The notes under the pieces are model-generated. The model was not told the DNA's origin. It saw only the letters and a program-made list of their open reading frames with translations, and ran no database searches. This document shows, in pieces, positions 46,000-57,334 of a stretch of DNA of 64,000 nt. The position numbers and the translations under genes are program-made. The stretch's first letter is position 1. Each line of letters opens with the position of its first letter. The DNA is from Liolophura sinensis (Eukaryota; Mollusca; Polyplacophora; Chitonida; Chitonidae): positions 10,512,706 through 10,576,705 of the forward strand of contig NC_088296.1 in assembly GCF_032854445.1 (NCBI RefSeq), read 5' to 3'.

Positions 46000-46980
46000 G
46001 GCATCTTGCAGAACTACAAATGCATTCCGTGGTGGGTACAATGTACAAATTAGCTTTAAGTCAGGAGGTTTGTCAGGCACCTGCCCGAAGGTGGTGGTTT
46101 ACTCTCGGGACTTTCAGTTTCCTTCACCCATGAATCTCGCTGCTGTACAACCTTAAGACAAAATGTCTTCAGTGCGGCTTTCAGTTAGCGTTGCACTCGA
46201 CTAAGATATTGATTTACGTCATCTGAGAGTTGTTGGTGACTGCTTCTCTTTGTTGAAAGCGCCCTAGTTTAGTGCTGTGTATAATATTTCAGGCAGGTGG
46301 TGGTTTGTTTTGAACACTGTATTGGAAATGGTCCTGTGATTGTGGCACGTCACTTATATGGTTGTCGGCTGGAATGCGATTGTCAGTTTCGACGCCAAGA
46401 TTTAAATAATAACCAATACAAAGAAATGAAAGATATTTCATGTTCTTTGTTAGAATAATCAAATGATAACCTATGTTTTTTGTTATTTAGTTTGAATACA
46501 TCCATGTGTATCATATAACGCAAGTGATTCTCCATGTAGAGTAAGGCCGTTCAATAGGTTAAACTAGATTAGTTAATCACAGATTGGTCTGAAAAGTAGA
46601 TGAATGTCATGTATTGGCCACCGTAGTTTAGTCGATGCATGTTAAATATTTCGCAGAAAATTCTATAGGATTGCATGCTGTGGTCGTTTACACTTAATAC
46701 ACGGAATAAAGTGAATACGAGTTTTAATTAGTATTAATTAATAACTTAATGACGGCTTGTTGGGAGGTATAGTATCAGATCAAGTATTAATGGACTTTCC
46801 TATAATTAACAATTTTGTGATGACGTGGTATTTACCGTTGCATTAAGACTTCTGTGTATTCGCATCGGAACATATGCGTATGCTATTACGAAGCTAATTA
46901 GTGACGTGTGATGGAGACAGCCATTTGGATTCTTTAATATTTACTGCCATACCATTTAATTATCAACACGGGAATGAAAT
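46000..46980. other. Intergenic region upstream of gene C
   Basis: A faint match to Penelope 3' tail text at 46190-46370 (GACTGCTTCTCTTTG and ATTGGAAATGG). Otherwise nothing. Confidence 0.4.
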
Positions 46981-46984
46981 GTAG

Positions 46985-47210
46985 AGGGTAAAGTACGCGA
47001 CTGTTAACAACGGGATACACGTGGTGCGGGGTCAAACCCGGCATTGGACAGAGAATCCCGCTCTCAGAACTCAGCAATTGTACGGGTGTTTGTCTTCCAC
47101 CAGTATGGCTTGCCAGTTTGAACGCCACACGTGGAAAAGTTCTGCCATAACTTGCCAGAGGTCGACGGTTCACTTCGGCACTCGGGTTCCATTGAGCGTA
47201 ATCAATTAAT
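46985..47210 (+). mobile_element. SINE-like family D, copy 2
   Basis: GCGGGGTCAAACCCGGC, then GTGTTTGTCTTCCACCAG and CACACGTGGAAAAG, in the same order as copy 1. Confidence 0.65.
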
Positions 47211-47214
47211 CAAT

Positions 47215-47310
47215 CATTTATTTCATTTTCATTCCACTGGTGTTTTACGCCGTACTCAATATTGTTTCACTTATACGACGGCGACGAACATTACCGTGAG
47301 AGGGGTGAAA
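47215..47310 (-). mobile_element. tRNA-SINE tail half
   Basis: ACTGGTGTTTTACGCCGTACTC to GAACATTACCGTGAGAGG. Confidence 0.7.
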
Positions 47311-47564
47311 TGAAATCACTTTAAACATGGGGGATTAGCAATCCACTGGTGATAAATGTGCACTAAGACGAAACGTACAACCGATTAGCAATGAACGAAG
47401 CAATGAACACATTAATGAATGAATGAATGATTATGGATTTACATCGGCAGTATTGCAGCCATCTCGTGACGGGACAATCATCATAGGTGTCCAACAAGTA
47501 GCACCAGGTAGGCTAGCGACTATCAAGTGAATGAAAATGAAATTATTTTAAGCTTTGGGGATTA

Positions 47565-47725
47565 GAATATAACTAAAGACGCACAAGACAGGGAGTAAAA
47601 CCAGAGCAGCAACGACAATGCGACAGCTGGCAAATGGTTACACGAAATCGGTGAAAGACGGCATCGTGTCAACTTATTTCAGTCTGGGTTTTATTCTAGC
47701 CGTTCAGACAAACACATAAATAGTA
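47565..47725 (+). mobile_element. Family B repeat, 5' half
   Basis: ATAACTAAAGACGCACAAGAC to GTTTTATTCTAGCCGTTC. Confidence 0.65.
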
Positions 47726-47772
47726 ACAAATTGTTTCTGTGGATGGACATGCCCCGGGATTTTTAACAAATA

Positions 47773-47925
47773 AGCAATGGACATAGGTTTAGAACAATGC
47801 ACATATGTGTTGAACAATGGGCATATGTGTCGAACAAATGACATATGTGTCGAACACTTGACATATGTGCCAAACAATCAGCATGTGTGTCGAACAATGA
47901 GGATAGGTGCTGAACAATTAGCAGG
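47773..47925. repeat. 22-bp tandem repeat, about 7 units
   Basis: The unit is GAACAATGGACATATGTGTC with point changes. Confidence 0.88.
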
Positions 47926-48109
47926 TAGCTAGTACCTGATAAACGCTTGGTATTAGGAATCTATTGGCCATGTTGTTAATTGTTACAGCCCTCTAAACCG
48001 GTGCTCATTGTTATTTTCCTGTTTGTTGGTGGTATGTTATCAATGTCCTGAGCCAGTCACATGGACTAATGTGTCGTTCTCGCAAGAGGCAGAAATGGCT
48101 AAGTTAGGT

Positions 48110-48480
48110 AAAGAATGAGTGGGTGTTCGACAAACTTGTTCCGTGATTTGATTGATAGCTGGTGTTGTGAGAGTTCTTCCTCAAAGTGATCGCAGTCTAA
48201 GTTGACGGTGTTCTGGTCTGTATGGGTTTGTTTTCGATGAACGTTGGCTTATATATAGTTCAGTGTTATCGAATCTGACCAAAGCGTCTAGGAATGGTAA
48301 CTGGTGCTTGGGTTCTGTCTTCATGGCATATTGGAGGCACGGTGTTGATTTTTGAGATGTTCTAACAACTTATTAGAGTGTTCCTCATGTCGTGGTTTGA
48401 TAATGGTGTCGTTGACTTTTTTGATGGAGCAGAAAGGGGATCGTGGGGATGTTTGAAGGGCAGCGTTTCCTTAGCGGGTC
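48110..48480 (-). pseudogene. Penelope-class RT fragment, minus strand
   Basis: The minus strand reads VNDTIIKPRHEEHSNKLLEH then LPFLDALVRFDN, matching the usual YVDDT...H...FLEHLN and LPFLDVLV order. The catalytic YVDD is replaced (KVND) and later stops occur. It seems a different lineage from the element at 50350. Confidence 0.55.
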
Positions 48481-48524
48481 ATGAATAGAGTGTGTTATTA
48501 CTTGCGAAATAAGGGGGTTCCTTA

Positions 48525-48595
48525 TTGGCCGCAGTCGTATAAGTGAAATATTCTTGAGTACGGCGTAAAACACCAATCAAGTAAATAAATTTATA
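48525..48595 (+). mobile_element. tRNA-SINE tail fragment
   Basis: GGCCGCAGTCGTATAAGTG to ACCAATCAAGTAAATAAAT. Confidence 0.7.
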
Positions 48596-48984
48596 CTTGC
48601 AAAATAAGGTCAACTGTCTCTCCGTGATGTAAATGAATGTAATGTATGTCTCCTCAGATTGTCTAGTCAGGTGACGATGTAAAAATGAAGGTTGTAAGCT
48701 GCCCTGCGACAACCGGACAACGCCAACAATAGCGAAAGTTTTGAAAACGTCACAAGAATAACAATTCACGTATTCTGAATGGTAAAGGTAAAATGGCGTA
48801 GTGATTCCAGATAATATTTATTGCATCGCCCTTAAGTCGATATTGCTTGTATCCTCATGGCTTCTACCTTTCCTGCTCCTATAGTTCTGTTGTTTTTTTT
48901 AACGTCTTAATCCAATTTATCTGATCAACTTTGTGAACTTATTATATACCATTATTTTTGGGGGTATATTATACATTATCATAT

Positions 48985-49198
48985 TATAATGCAAGCGATG
49001 TACAAATCGACAGAAAACACTTTGGACATACTGACGTATTCAAAGACTTTTGGAAGAGACTTGTTCCATCATCAGGTGTAGCAGCACCTGGTGTAGGCTT
49101 AACTGATGATGGCAGAAGTCTCTTCCGAAAGCTTGTGAATAAGTCATTATGTAGAAAGTGTTTTTGTCGTTTCGTTCATCACTTGCATTGTGAAACCT
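48985..49198. repeat. Long imperfect inverted repeat
   Basis: A left arm of about 93 bp (AATGCAAGCGATG... to CCATCATCAGGTG) pairs with a right arm ending CATCACTTGCATTG, roughly 80 percent matched by eye, around a short loop near 49085-49100. A small hairpin (GGTGTAGCAGCACC) sits in the loop. Foldback structures of this kind can belong to Penelope-like elements, and one lies 500 bp away. Confidence 0.65.
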
Positions 49199-49218
49199 GT
49201 CCATACTCATATCTTATG

Positions 49219-49418
49219 TGCGGTCGCTATGAGTTCAAGTCCAGCTCATGCTGGCTTCCTCTCCGGCCGTACGTGGGAAGGTCTGGCAGCAACTTGAGGA
49301 TGGTCGTGGGTTTCCCCCGGGCTCTGCCCGGTTTCCTCTCACCATAATGCTGGCCACCGTCGTATAAGTGAAATATTTTTGAGTACGGCGTAAAACACCA
49401 ATCAAATAAATAAATAAA
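49219..49418 (+). mobile_element. tRNA-SINE, well preserved
   Basis: GTCGCTATGAGTTCAAGTCC (B-box) to the AAATAAATAAATAAAA tail; only the first part of the head is absent. Confidence 0.85.
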
Positions 49419-49699
49419 ATCATATTTTATCATATTAATCGATTAGGCTCTCCTCTGAATGGATTGTCACCGGTCCTGCCACTTTCGACTTTGCCACTTT
49501 CTCATATATTCAGCTCTTAATTAAAAAAATGTACAAGGGTTGAATATAAGATAAGTATGAGACTTTTGTAGTTATAGACAGACACATTATGAGAGAACAT
49601 AAAATTCTTCTTACACATTTTTTCAATGAACATCTCCAGATAAAGTCATGAGAGTCTAACATTCGAGGCGTGAGATTAAAAATCCCGACAATCGGGCCG

Positions 49700-49820
49700 T
49701 CACTTGTTCAACGGCTGTCAGCATCATGGTTGCAGGAAAACGGATAGAATCCACAGGTTGCAGGAGAGGATGGCATTATGGGCTGGGTCATTTTGCTGCG
49801 TTAGCACGCTAACCAACTTG
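49700..49820 (-). mobile_element. Diverged tRNA-SINE
   Basis: GGCTGTCAGCATCATGGTTG, then GGGTCATTTTGCTGCG, then TTAGCACGCTAACCAACTTG. Confidence 0.6.
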
Positions 49821-49829
49821 GGCAGTTGA

Positions 49830-50175
49830 CAGGCTATATACTGTTACTGTACACTGACATCGGCCCAGTCGGTTGAAAGCGTACATGTGTATACTGAGAT
49901 ACGATGAATTGTCACCGTTCCAACCGCTAAGTGGCCTATATCCTGAGTCACAGGAAGTAGGTAACTTATATACTGAGTTACAGCAGATCACACCTAGTTA
50001 GCATATATACTGTACAACAGTACATCGGCACCGTTTCGACAAATAGTTAGTTTATATACTTAGTTATAGTACACTGAAACCATGCCGAGTAAGAGATAGC
50101 CTTTATACTGAGTCGCAGTACATTGACTCCGTGGCGCCGGTAGAAAACCTATATACTGACTCACAGTACACATAG
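49830..50175. repeat. Minisatellite array, left part
   Basis: About six units of 55-60 bp containing ATATACTGAGTCACAGTACA and a GCCGACCAG-like block. Confidence 0.85.
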
Positions 50176-50349
50176 GCCCGTTCATCTGATAGTCTACTAG
50201 TCTCTCTAAACCAGACCATCCTAACCTGCCGGTACCCTACCGGTTTTCGGCCTGCCGACATACCCATCACATTCGTATACATGTGGGCAGTGATGTAATC
50301 AGTGTTAGCCAATGAACGTACGAGAAAAAAGCCTTTGCGGAAGACTACA

Positions 50350-52420
50350 AATTTTCATTGGTTGAAGTGGGGGTGGATTTTTCGGCACTTACCGATTTGC
50401 TGGCGATTGTCAAAAAGAGGATTAGTTTAGCTATACACCGTATAGACATTCATGCTCTACCTAAAGTTAAACAGGCTCTGAAGGACCCCACTGTGTGAGA
50501 AACACTCGCTGACCTTCATGGTAAATTTGTCTTCACTGTAGCAGACAAGGCTCCTAATAATGTCATTTTTATTTGCAAGAATTACTTTTATCAAATTCTT
50601 CTTCAAGAGCTATGTAAATTTACAACGACATCCACGTATTCTGCTACTACATGTGCTCTGGAGGAACTATTTAATAAACACAAATCCTTTCTTAAAGAAA
50701 GGCGCATAAATATACCTACCCGTCATACAGAAATACCACAACTTTACTGGATTCCTAAAATGCATAAATCCCCATACAGGCTCTGTTTATTGCGGGTTCA
50801 AGAAGTTGTACCACCAAACTCCTGTCAACTCTACTTACGAGAGCGTTACAAGAAGTAAAGCCATTTTGGAATAAGTATTGTTGTGCCATAACAAAAAATT
50901 CAGGTGTCAACTGCATGTGGATTCTTAGCAACTCCAAACATCTGACAGAAGAACTTGATGCTTATATGCATAGGCCCTATACCGTACAAAGACGTATTCA
51001 CATGGGATTTCTCTACTCTCTATACTACAATTCCTCACAAAGATCTTATTGAAAGAATATCGTCGTTAATTGTCTCGGTATTTACTAAAACAGGTGACCG
51101 TTACATTCACGTCAGAAGCAATAAGGCTTTCTTTAGTTCTACTATTTAAAAAGGTTACCACTCATGGGATGTTACATTATTTATTGAATTACTTGGATTT
51201 CTCATTAATAACATCTATGTGAAATTCGGGGATGCCAGTTACCAACAGTGCATATGTATTCCAATGGGTACCAATTGTGCGCCTCTTTTGGCAGACCGAT
51301 AGGGCTTACATGTTTTCATATGAAAACCACTATATGCAGAAATTACTTAAAAGTAATACTTTAAAGCTCGATCGTTTTCATTTACCAAGCGGTATATTGA
51401 TTATCTACTGGGGTTAAATAACCCCCATATTGCTGAGGCGGTAAAGGAAATCTATCTTCCTTCATTGGATTTAAAGGAGACAATATTTGATATTGTACAT
51501 TATCCTTATTTAGATACCAATATACCAAAGGGTCCTGCATATGGCGTATACCTATCTAACCTTGTAGCATTTGTCAGATCATGCGTAAATTGTGATGACA
51601 TCACCAGTTGTTAGTTCAGAAACTAGTTTGTCGAGGATACTCCATCAAATGCCTTCATTCTAAGTTTCTCAAATTTTACAATGAGTATAACACTCTCGTG
51701 GGCAGGTATGAACAGAGCGTTCAGAATCTTTGGCGATCTGCGTTGTGATCAACCACATAGACGGCGCTGTTATCCCTATGTACATATCTATCGTAAACAT
51801 GGGTTTTAACAACATAGATGGCGCTGGTTGCCGAGTGTAACCGTCTATCTTGTAGCCAGCTTTTATTCAGACCAGCATGTCACGTGTAACATCATAGATG
51901 GCGCCTCTTGTACTATGAGATCCTTACATAATAAGGGGAAAGACGTAATCGTCCGTTACTTTTGAATCACAATCTGTTCGGTTAAGGTCTGTAACGCTCG
52001 TCATTTTCAAATTAATACCGCTTATCCTGGGGCTAGGGGCCGTAAAGGGAGCCATGCTCATTACATCTGCATGATGCCCTTATGAACAGTTGTAATCAAA
52101 GCGCGACTGAGATACCTTGTTTAATTGTTATTTGACCTGGAACTCATTCATGGACTACGAATTTGAACTTTGATATGGAATTCATGCCTGGAATATCAGC
52201 TGTCTGCCCGGCATCATTGAGAACCGATGACCGCTTCTCTCTTGTGTGTTACCGGCTTTATTTCCTATTTGTATAATTTCTTAAATACCTTTTGTCTTTG
52301 GGGAGCTAGTGTTAAACGTTGTTTTGGAAATGGATCTTGCGATTATCGACTTGGAACACCCTTTACGGACTACGAATGGTATACGAATGTCGGACATGGC
52401 GCGTATAGGCCTATACATTA
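50350..52420 (+). pseudogene. Penelope-like element reverse transcriptase, degenerate
   Basis: Read across several frames, the plus strand gives the Penelope-type order: VADKAPNNVIFICK (about 50540), IPQLYWIPKMHKSP, a SCTTKLLSTLLTRALQ block, FTWDFSTLYTTIPH (51000), the FLINNIYVKFGD region, IPMGTNCAPLLAD (51255-51295) and RYIDYLLGLNN near 51385. The catalytic YIDD is now YIDY, and stops and frameshifts separate the blocks, so it is dead. Sequence from 51700 to 52420 is probably its 3' tail, since similar text recurs near 40880-41110 and 41380-41480. Known: these elements move by target-primed reverse transcription and often carry a GIY-YIG nuclease; none is seen here. Confidence 0.75.
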
Positions 52421-52430
52421 ATATTCATCA

Positions 52431-52700
52431 TTAAGCCAGAACTGGCAAAAGTAAGATGTCGACCGAAGAAGTGCTGTTTGTTCGTTTCCCACTGCTCTTT
52501 AATATCCTGCAGATATCCCCCCTCTCTCGTGTGCGGGTTTCCTCTTTCCGTATAGCCTTTTCTAATTTATTTAGTCTCATGAAACATGGCATGCAGACAT
52601 AGCCCTCACCTTTCACCACAACAACGTCAGGGAAGACGAAGTGGAAGAGTCCAGGAGCTCCTTCAAATCTTACCTTCCGTCGTCAAATCACACCCTGGGC
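52431..52700 (-). other. Candidate zinc-binding exon
   Basis: The minus frame runs VRFEGAPGLFHFVFPD to GYVCMPCFMRLNKLEKAIRK and a basic region, stopping at 52431. One CxxC pair is visible and the upstream partner cysteines are not in frame. Upstream at 52900-52960 are ATTGG and TGACGT motifs. It could be the start of a small gene or a mobile-element host-like domain; not recognised. Confidence 0.3.
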
Positions 52701-53021
52701 TGTCACAATGCGATTATTCACTGTGGATACTCGCTGTGCTAAACAAATTTTACATTAAACCTTGAAATCCACACAAGCTTTCCATTTCTTTGGCGTGCCC
52801 ATCGAGTCGCATGATTGTCGTATATAGAGCTATAGGTGACTGCACATCTCAACGGTCATTTACTGTTTACGACTTCCCGCCAGGGGATAGTAAGTAGTTT
52901 CCATTGGTCGGCCAGGATTGTGTTGAATAGCTATGTTTACGTCACCGTATTCGAGATGTGCAGGCTTTTCAGCAGAGGTTGAGTAGACTCACGGCTACGG
53001 TCCTCCGCACAAGGAGAGTAA

Positions 53022-53670
53022 TAGCCTACATACTGTCACGGTACACTGGTACCGAGAAAACTACATACATGTAGTTAGTCTATATACTGAGTCACAGTAC
53101 GCTGGCGATCTGGCACTAGTTGTTAGCATGTATACTAACTCACAATACAGTGGAATCGACCCGTTCCCTTCATAGCCTATATACTGCCACGGTACACTGA
53201 CATATGCCCGACCAGTTGTTAGCTTGTATACTGAGTCACGGTACATTGGCACCGTTCCAAAGGGTAGGTAGCTTATATACTATATCACAGTATACGGACA
53301 TCATGCCGGCCAAGAGATAGCCTTTATACTGATGCACAGTATGTTGACATCATGCCGACGAAGAGATAGCCTTTATACTGATTCACAGTACATTGACACA
53401 GTGCCGACTAGTAGTTGGCTTATAATACTAACTCACAGTACACTGACATCATGCCGACCAGGAGATAACCTTTATAGTGATTCACAGTGTATCGATACCG
53501 TGCCGACTAGTAGTAAGCCTATATACAGAGTCACAGTACACTGACTTCCACCCGTTCCCTTGATAGCCTATACACTGAGTCACAGCACATCGTGCCGACC
53601 AGCTTCAACACACACTAGCTCACAGTACTGTGATATAGGCCCGATGAGTTGATAGCCTATTACAATATAT
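53022..53670. repeat. Minisatellite array, right part
   Basis: About twelve units of the same sequence as 49830-50175, in the same orientation. The 2.85 kb between the two parts holds the Penelope-like element. Confidence 0.88.
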
Positions 53671-54038
53671 TAACTCCGGTCCTATCAATAGGTACATGTG
53701 CCAGATAAAAATACAGAGAACTAATGAAGAATCAAGACTGATATTTGTAACATCTGAGGCCTGATCCGAATCTCTTTGGTTAAACCACGGACGTCCCAAC
53801 CTCTCCGCCAAAATTAGTGTGGTGAATTCAGGCGACATGAAAATATTCGATGTTGGGAGTAAAAATATTTTCACACACGTATATTACTACTAAGGATGAT
53901 TGATGTCGTGTAGTAAACATACTGATGTGTTGATCAGGAAACAAGCATTCTAAGGATTAGCGTAAATGTTTCCAATGTGATTTCCGTGAGTCCGCACCTA
54001 AAATCAAGGGAGACAATCGTCCAGATGAACACCGTGGG

Positions 54039-54217
54039 CTAAGAGACGATTAACCCAACAGCCAGAAAAATGGCCAGAAGAACGTAAAGTCCTGACGCCA
54101 CACAGACAAGATAGAACGCCCAGGTGTAGGAAAACACCTGGAACGAAATCCCAGGAATTCCAAATCCCATCGCCATGCTGTTAGCGAATATAGCGATGCC
54201 AATGATGTTAAATACAG
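54039..54217 (-). CDS. Claudin-like exon 3
   Basis: The acceptor CTTTCCAG is followed by an open frame of 59 codons to TAG. It holds the rest of helix 3, a short second loop with a Trp, and helix 4. Confidence 0.82.
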
Positions 54218-57005
54218 CTGGAAAGAGAAAGAAAAGAATTTATTTATTTGTTTGATTGGTGTTTTACGCCGTGCTTAAGAATATTTTACTTATACGACGG
54301 TGGCCAGTAATATCGTGGGAGCAAACCGGGCAGATCCCGGGGGAAACCAACGATCATGCGCATGGTGTTGGCAGAGCATTCTATGTACAATAGGAAAGAA
54401 AGCCAGTAATAAAGAAAGCAATAGCAAATTTCCTGTGGGTTAATGCAACAATGCAACTATCTAAAACCATTGCATGCTTTGACGCCACAGTGTTTTATTA
54501 TTAATAGTGCATGTATGAAAAAAATAATACATGTGGACAAAGTTCTGTTTTGACGTGATTATAAATGCAGTAAAAAGTGATAGTCAGTGAAAACTCCATG
54601 ACAAGTTATCCCCCTTTACGTGTTATACGGTTTGTTCTAATAGCTCTGCTATTTGAACGAGAATATGAATATAAATAAATTAACAAGGTGCAAGAAATTC
54701 TGTCCATAATGGAATCTAGAGATTCAAGACAAAACGTTATTGTGTTGCCATTGGAGGTCATCTAACAATATCAATACAAGTTTGGTCCCTTTGCTGTTTT
54801 AATGTTATTGTACGTTAAAATGTGTTGACAACATTGCATTTTGGGACGTTAAACAAATTGTAATCAACGTCACTGCATTTTTTACCTAATTCTACTTTGG
54901 CCATGGTGCTAGGGGGCGTTTGACTTGAAAATACTGAAGCATTTACCTGAACAGTTGGAATAAAACCTTAACAGACTTAATTGACAAGGGGCCTTATTTC
55001 TACGGGTAAATGTGAACTTCCTCAATTAGCAGGATTTTCATAGCTGCTCTGGTTTTACGTTCTGTGCTGTACATCTTTAATTATATTTATATATAACATA
55101 AGTTACAATATTTGAAGATAAAACCTCTACAGCAGAATACACTATTTTAATATATACATTTACATATAAGCTTTTTTCAGATGAAGATGTATCAACTCGC
55201 TCAAAGTGATTTACAATGTCTTGAATTCAGGAAAGGTGTATAGCGGGAGAAAACCCAACCAAGCCCGACAAGAAGTGCGATGCCAGACACGCATACGTGC
55301 GCTTCTATTCGATGTTTTTTATATTTATTTGACAGGCGTTTTATTTATTTATTTATTTGTAAGGTGTTTTACAACGAACTCAAGAATGTTTCACGTATAT
55401 GACGGTGACAAGCTTTAGGTTGGGAGGAAACTGGGCAGAACCCCGGGGAAACCCAGAACCATCCGCAATTCCGTGGCTGACCCACGTACAACTGGAGAGG
55501 AAGAGGTATGAACCGTACTTGAACTCACAGCACCCACTCACGCGGTGTGACAACAATCGGACAACACGGCGGCCTGATACACTTACCTGTTGCCGTGTTT
55601 AAAAGAAAGGCGGCTATTGTGGACTTCCTATTCTGAGCCTGTGATCTGCATACGTATACCAGCAACACGAAAAACGCAGGCAGAGACATCAAAAATCCGA
55701 TTGCCATCATCGACTGAAAGCCTTTAAACCAGTCTGTAAAACAAAAAAAAAAAAGAAAACACACGTAGTTTACAATTATACATGTACGAGTAAAGTCATA
55801 TTCATATCACTATGCTGGATATGACTGGAAGCTATACCCAAATGTTATATAAGAGGTGTGTGTAAAATGTAGGTATAAAAACCAACAGTGCTGTTTCAGC
55901 ATACTGGACATTTTAATTTAAAAAAATTTAATACGTTTGAAGTGAACAAATTTGACTGCACTAAGCTACCGAATTTTTTTTCTGTTAAAGATCGATATTT
56001 CATCTTGGCCTCGATTTTATCAAACATTTCTTCAATTCTTTAGGTGTCACATATTTAATTTCGCAGATATCTACTGTTGTCGACTTCAGTAGCAAATATG
56101 GTGCCTGTTCCGGCTATGGCAGCTGTTATTTTGAAAACTTCAGTAGAATGTATATTATTTACAGGTAGAAAACACTGGGAAGTAATTTTAAATCAAGTGT
56201 GTAAAACATCTCATGATTCCTCAACTTCTTACTAAACTAGAGGCGAAAAAAATGTTTTTGTGCTATTGCCTTTGAATAAATAAAATGGCACTCTGGCACT
56301 GGATTTCGTTGTCAACAGTTTATCTTTCGGACAGCCAGTACGCACCTTACAAGAATTTTGCAAAAGTTAGATTTCAAAGCATGATGGACCTGCGGACGGT
56401 CGTGGGTTTCCACCGGCCTCCCACCATAATGCTGGCCGCCGTCGCATCAGTGAAATATTCTTGAGTACGGCGTAAAACACCAGTCAAATAAATAAATAAA
56501 TCAAAACATGATGGACACTGGTTTGGCTTGTTCGATGCAAAAGATGAAATGGGCGGATTACCGTCAAAAGATGGTTTACCGATGCTGTTTATGACATATG
56601 TACTCTTCGGATGACTAAGGGAATCTGTGGATAACAAAGGTTTCGCATTGCTAACGTTAGTGAAATTGTCCGCGTGAAGGTCGGTTAGACCGAGTCTGAG
56701 CGCTACGTTGGTAGCGTCTCCGGTAACTTTGGGTAATAACAGACCTGCCAGATGCCAGTTTATGTTGATGTATTAACTCTCTTACCATATTCAATTATAT
56801 TTCCTGAGAATTCACATTTGCGCCATCCATCTGCAGGTTCCGAGCAAAACATCCATACACCAGCGTTGAATACCGCAGATCCTTCGATGCCCAAACCAAA
56901 CCAGTAGGGGGCGCCAAAAGCTGTGGCATTCAGGGCGAGTGCTATTAAACCGAGAATGACATGCGCTACGTTTATCCTCAAAACGTATTCCCCACCCGGA
57001 GCCAT
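54039..57005 (-). CDS. Claudin/PMP22-like four-pass membrane protein
   Basis: Three exons: 56786-57005 (start MAPGGEYVLRIN), 55587-55733 and 54039-54217 (stop). Both introns are phase 1 with consensus borders, and the CDS of 546 nt gives 181 residues, close to the usual claudin-family length. Four hydrophobic segments are visible: one before the first loop, one in exon 2 (GFLMSLPAFFVLLVYV), one spanning the exon 2/3 junction and one near the C-terminus (YLVCVASGLYVLLAIFLAV). The first loop carries the family signature G-V-W-x2-C-x9-C (GVWMFCSEPADGWRKC). Known of the family: tight or septate junction proteins and related tetraspans. The exact subfamily cannot be told. The C-terminal tail is almost absent and I see no PDZ-binding motif, unlike many vertebrate claudins. 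Confidence 0.85.
54238..54375 (-). mobile_element. tRNA-SINE tail and body
   Basis: It lies 20 bp from the claudin-like exon 3 acceptor: TTTATTTGTTTGATTGG to GTGTTGGCAGAGCATTC. Confidence 0.75.
54784..55085 (-). mobile_element. Family B repeat, best full-length reverse copy
   Basis: It runs from GGTCCCTTTGCTGTTTTAATG to GTGCTGTACATCTTTAATTA, about 300 bp, which defines the probable element ends. It lies in claudin-like intron 2. Confidence 0.7.
55316..55525 (-). mobile_element. tRNA-SINE with doubled tail
   Basis: Two tail starts occur in a row (TTTATTTGACAGGCG and TTTATTTATTTGTAAGG), then a full body to a diverged B box (CTTGAACTCACAG). Confidence 0.75.
55587..55733 (-). CDS. Claudin-like exon 2
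   Basis: A 147-nt exon, phase 1-1, with acceptor TGTTTTACAG and donor GTAAGTGT. It carries the second helix, a basic cytoplasmic turn (CRSQAQNRKS) and the start of the third helix. Confidence 0.85.
56385..56512 (+). mobile_element. tRNA-SINE body and tail
   Basis: CCTGCGGACGGTCGTGGG to CAGTCAAATAAATAAATAAAT. Confidence 0.78.
56786..57005 (-). CDS. Claudin-like exon 1
   Basis: It encodes the first membrane helix (VILGLIALALNATAFG) and the first extracellular loop with the W-C-C signature. The donor GTAAGAGA is phase 1. An in-frame ATG at 57005 is the only methionine before the helix. Confidence 0.85.
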
Positions 57006-57158
57006 AGTCGACTAGGTCGAAGACGGACTTTCGGATAACGTGACTGTGTGCTCACGGTTGTTGTTGTTTTAGTTGGTTTCGTTGGGCTGTATTTAACGGA
57101 TTTCGAATTGTTTCATGAGTCCCCGGCTTGAAGTGACAATTTGGGCTGGACCGGTGTG

Positions 57159-57166
57159 CCTTTATA
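57159..57166 (-). promoter_or_regulatory. TATA box of the claudin-like gene
   Basis: The minus strand reads CTATAAAGGC, 154-161 nt upstream of the ATG. That would place transcription start near 57135 with a 5' leader of about 130 nt. No competing TATA lies nearer except a weaker TTAAATAC. Confidence 0.45.
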
Positions 57167-57334
57167 GGATCATTTAGGTCAGCCAATAGGGCTAAACTGA
57201 CAGACCGGGGTAAATAATAAAGATTAGAGGAAATCAACCCGGCTATCATAAATATCTGTCGCGTGTTATCTTGATAGTTTTTCTTTACACATTACACATT
57301 AATCGGCCGGACGGTTATGTCGGGTTCACGCCCC

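Noticed and set aside
48958-49347. 129-codon plus-strand frame
   Set aside because: It crosses the inverted repeat and then a SINE, so there is no coherent protein.
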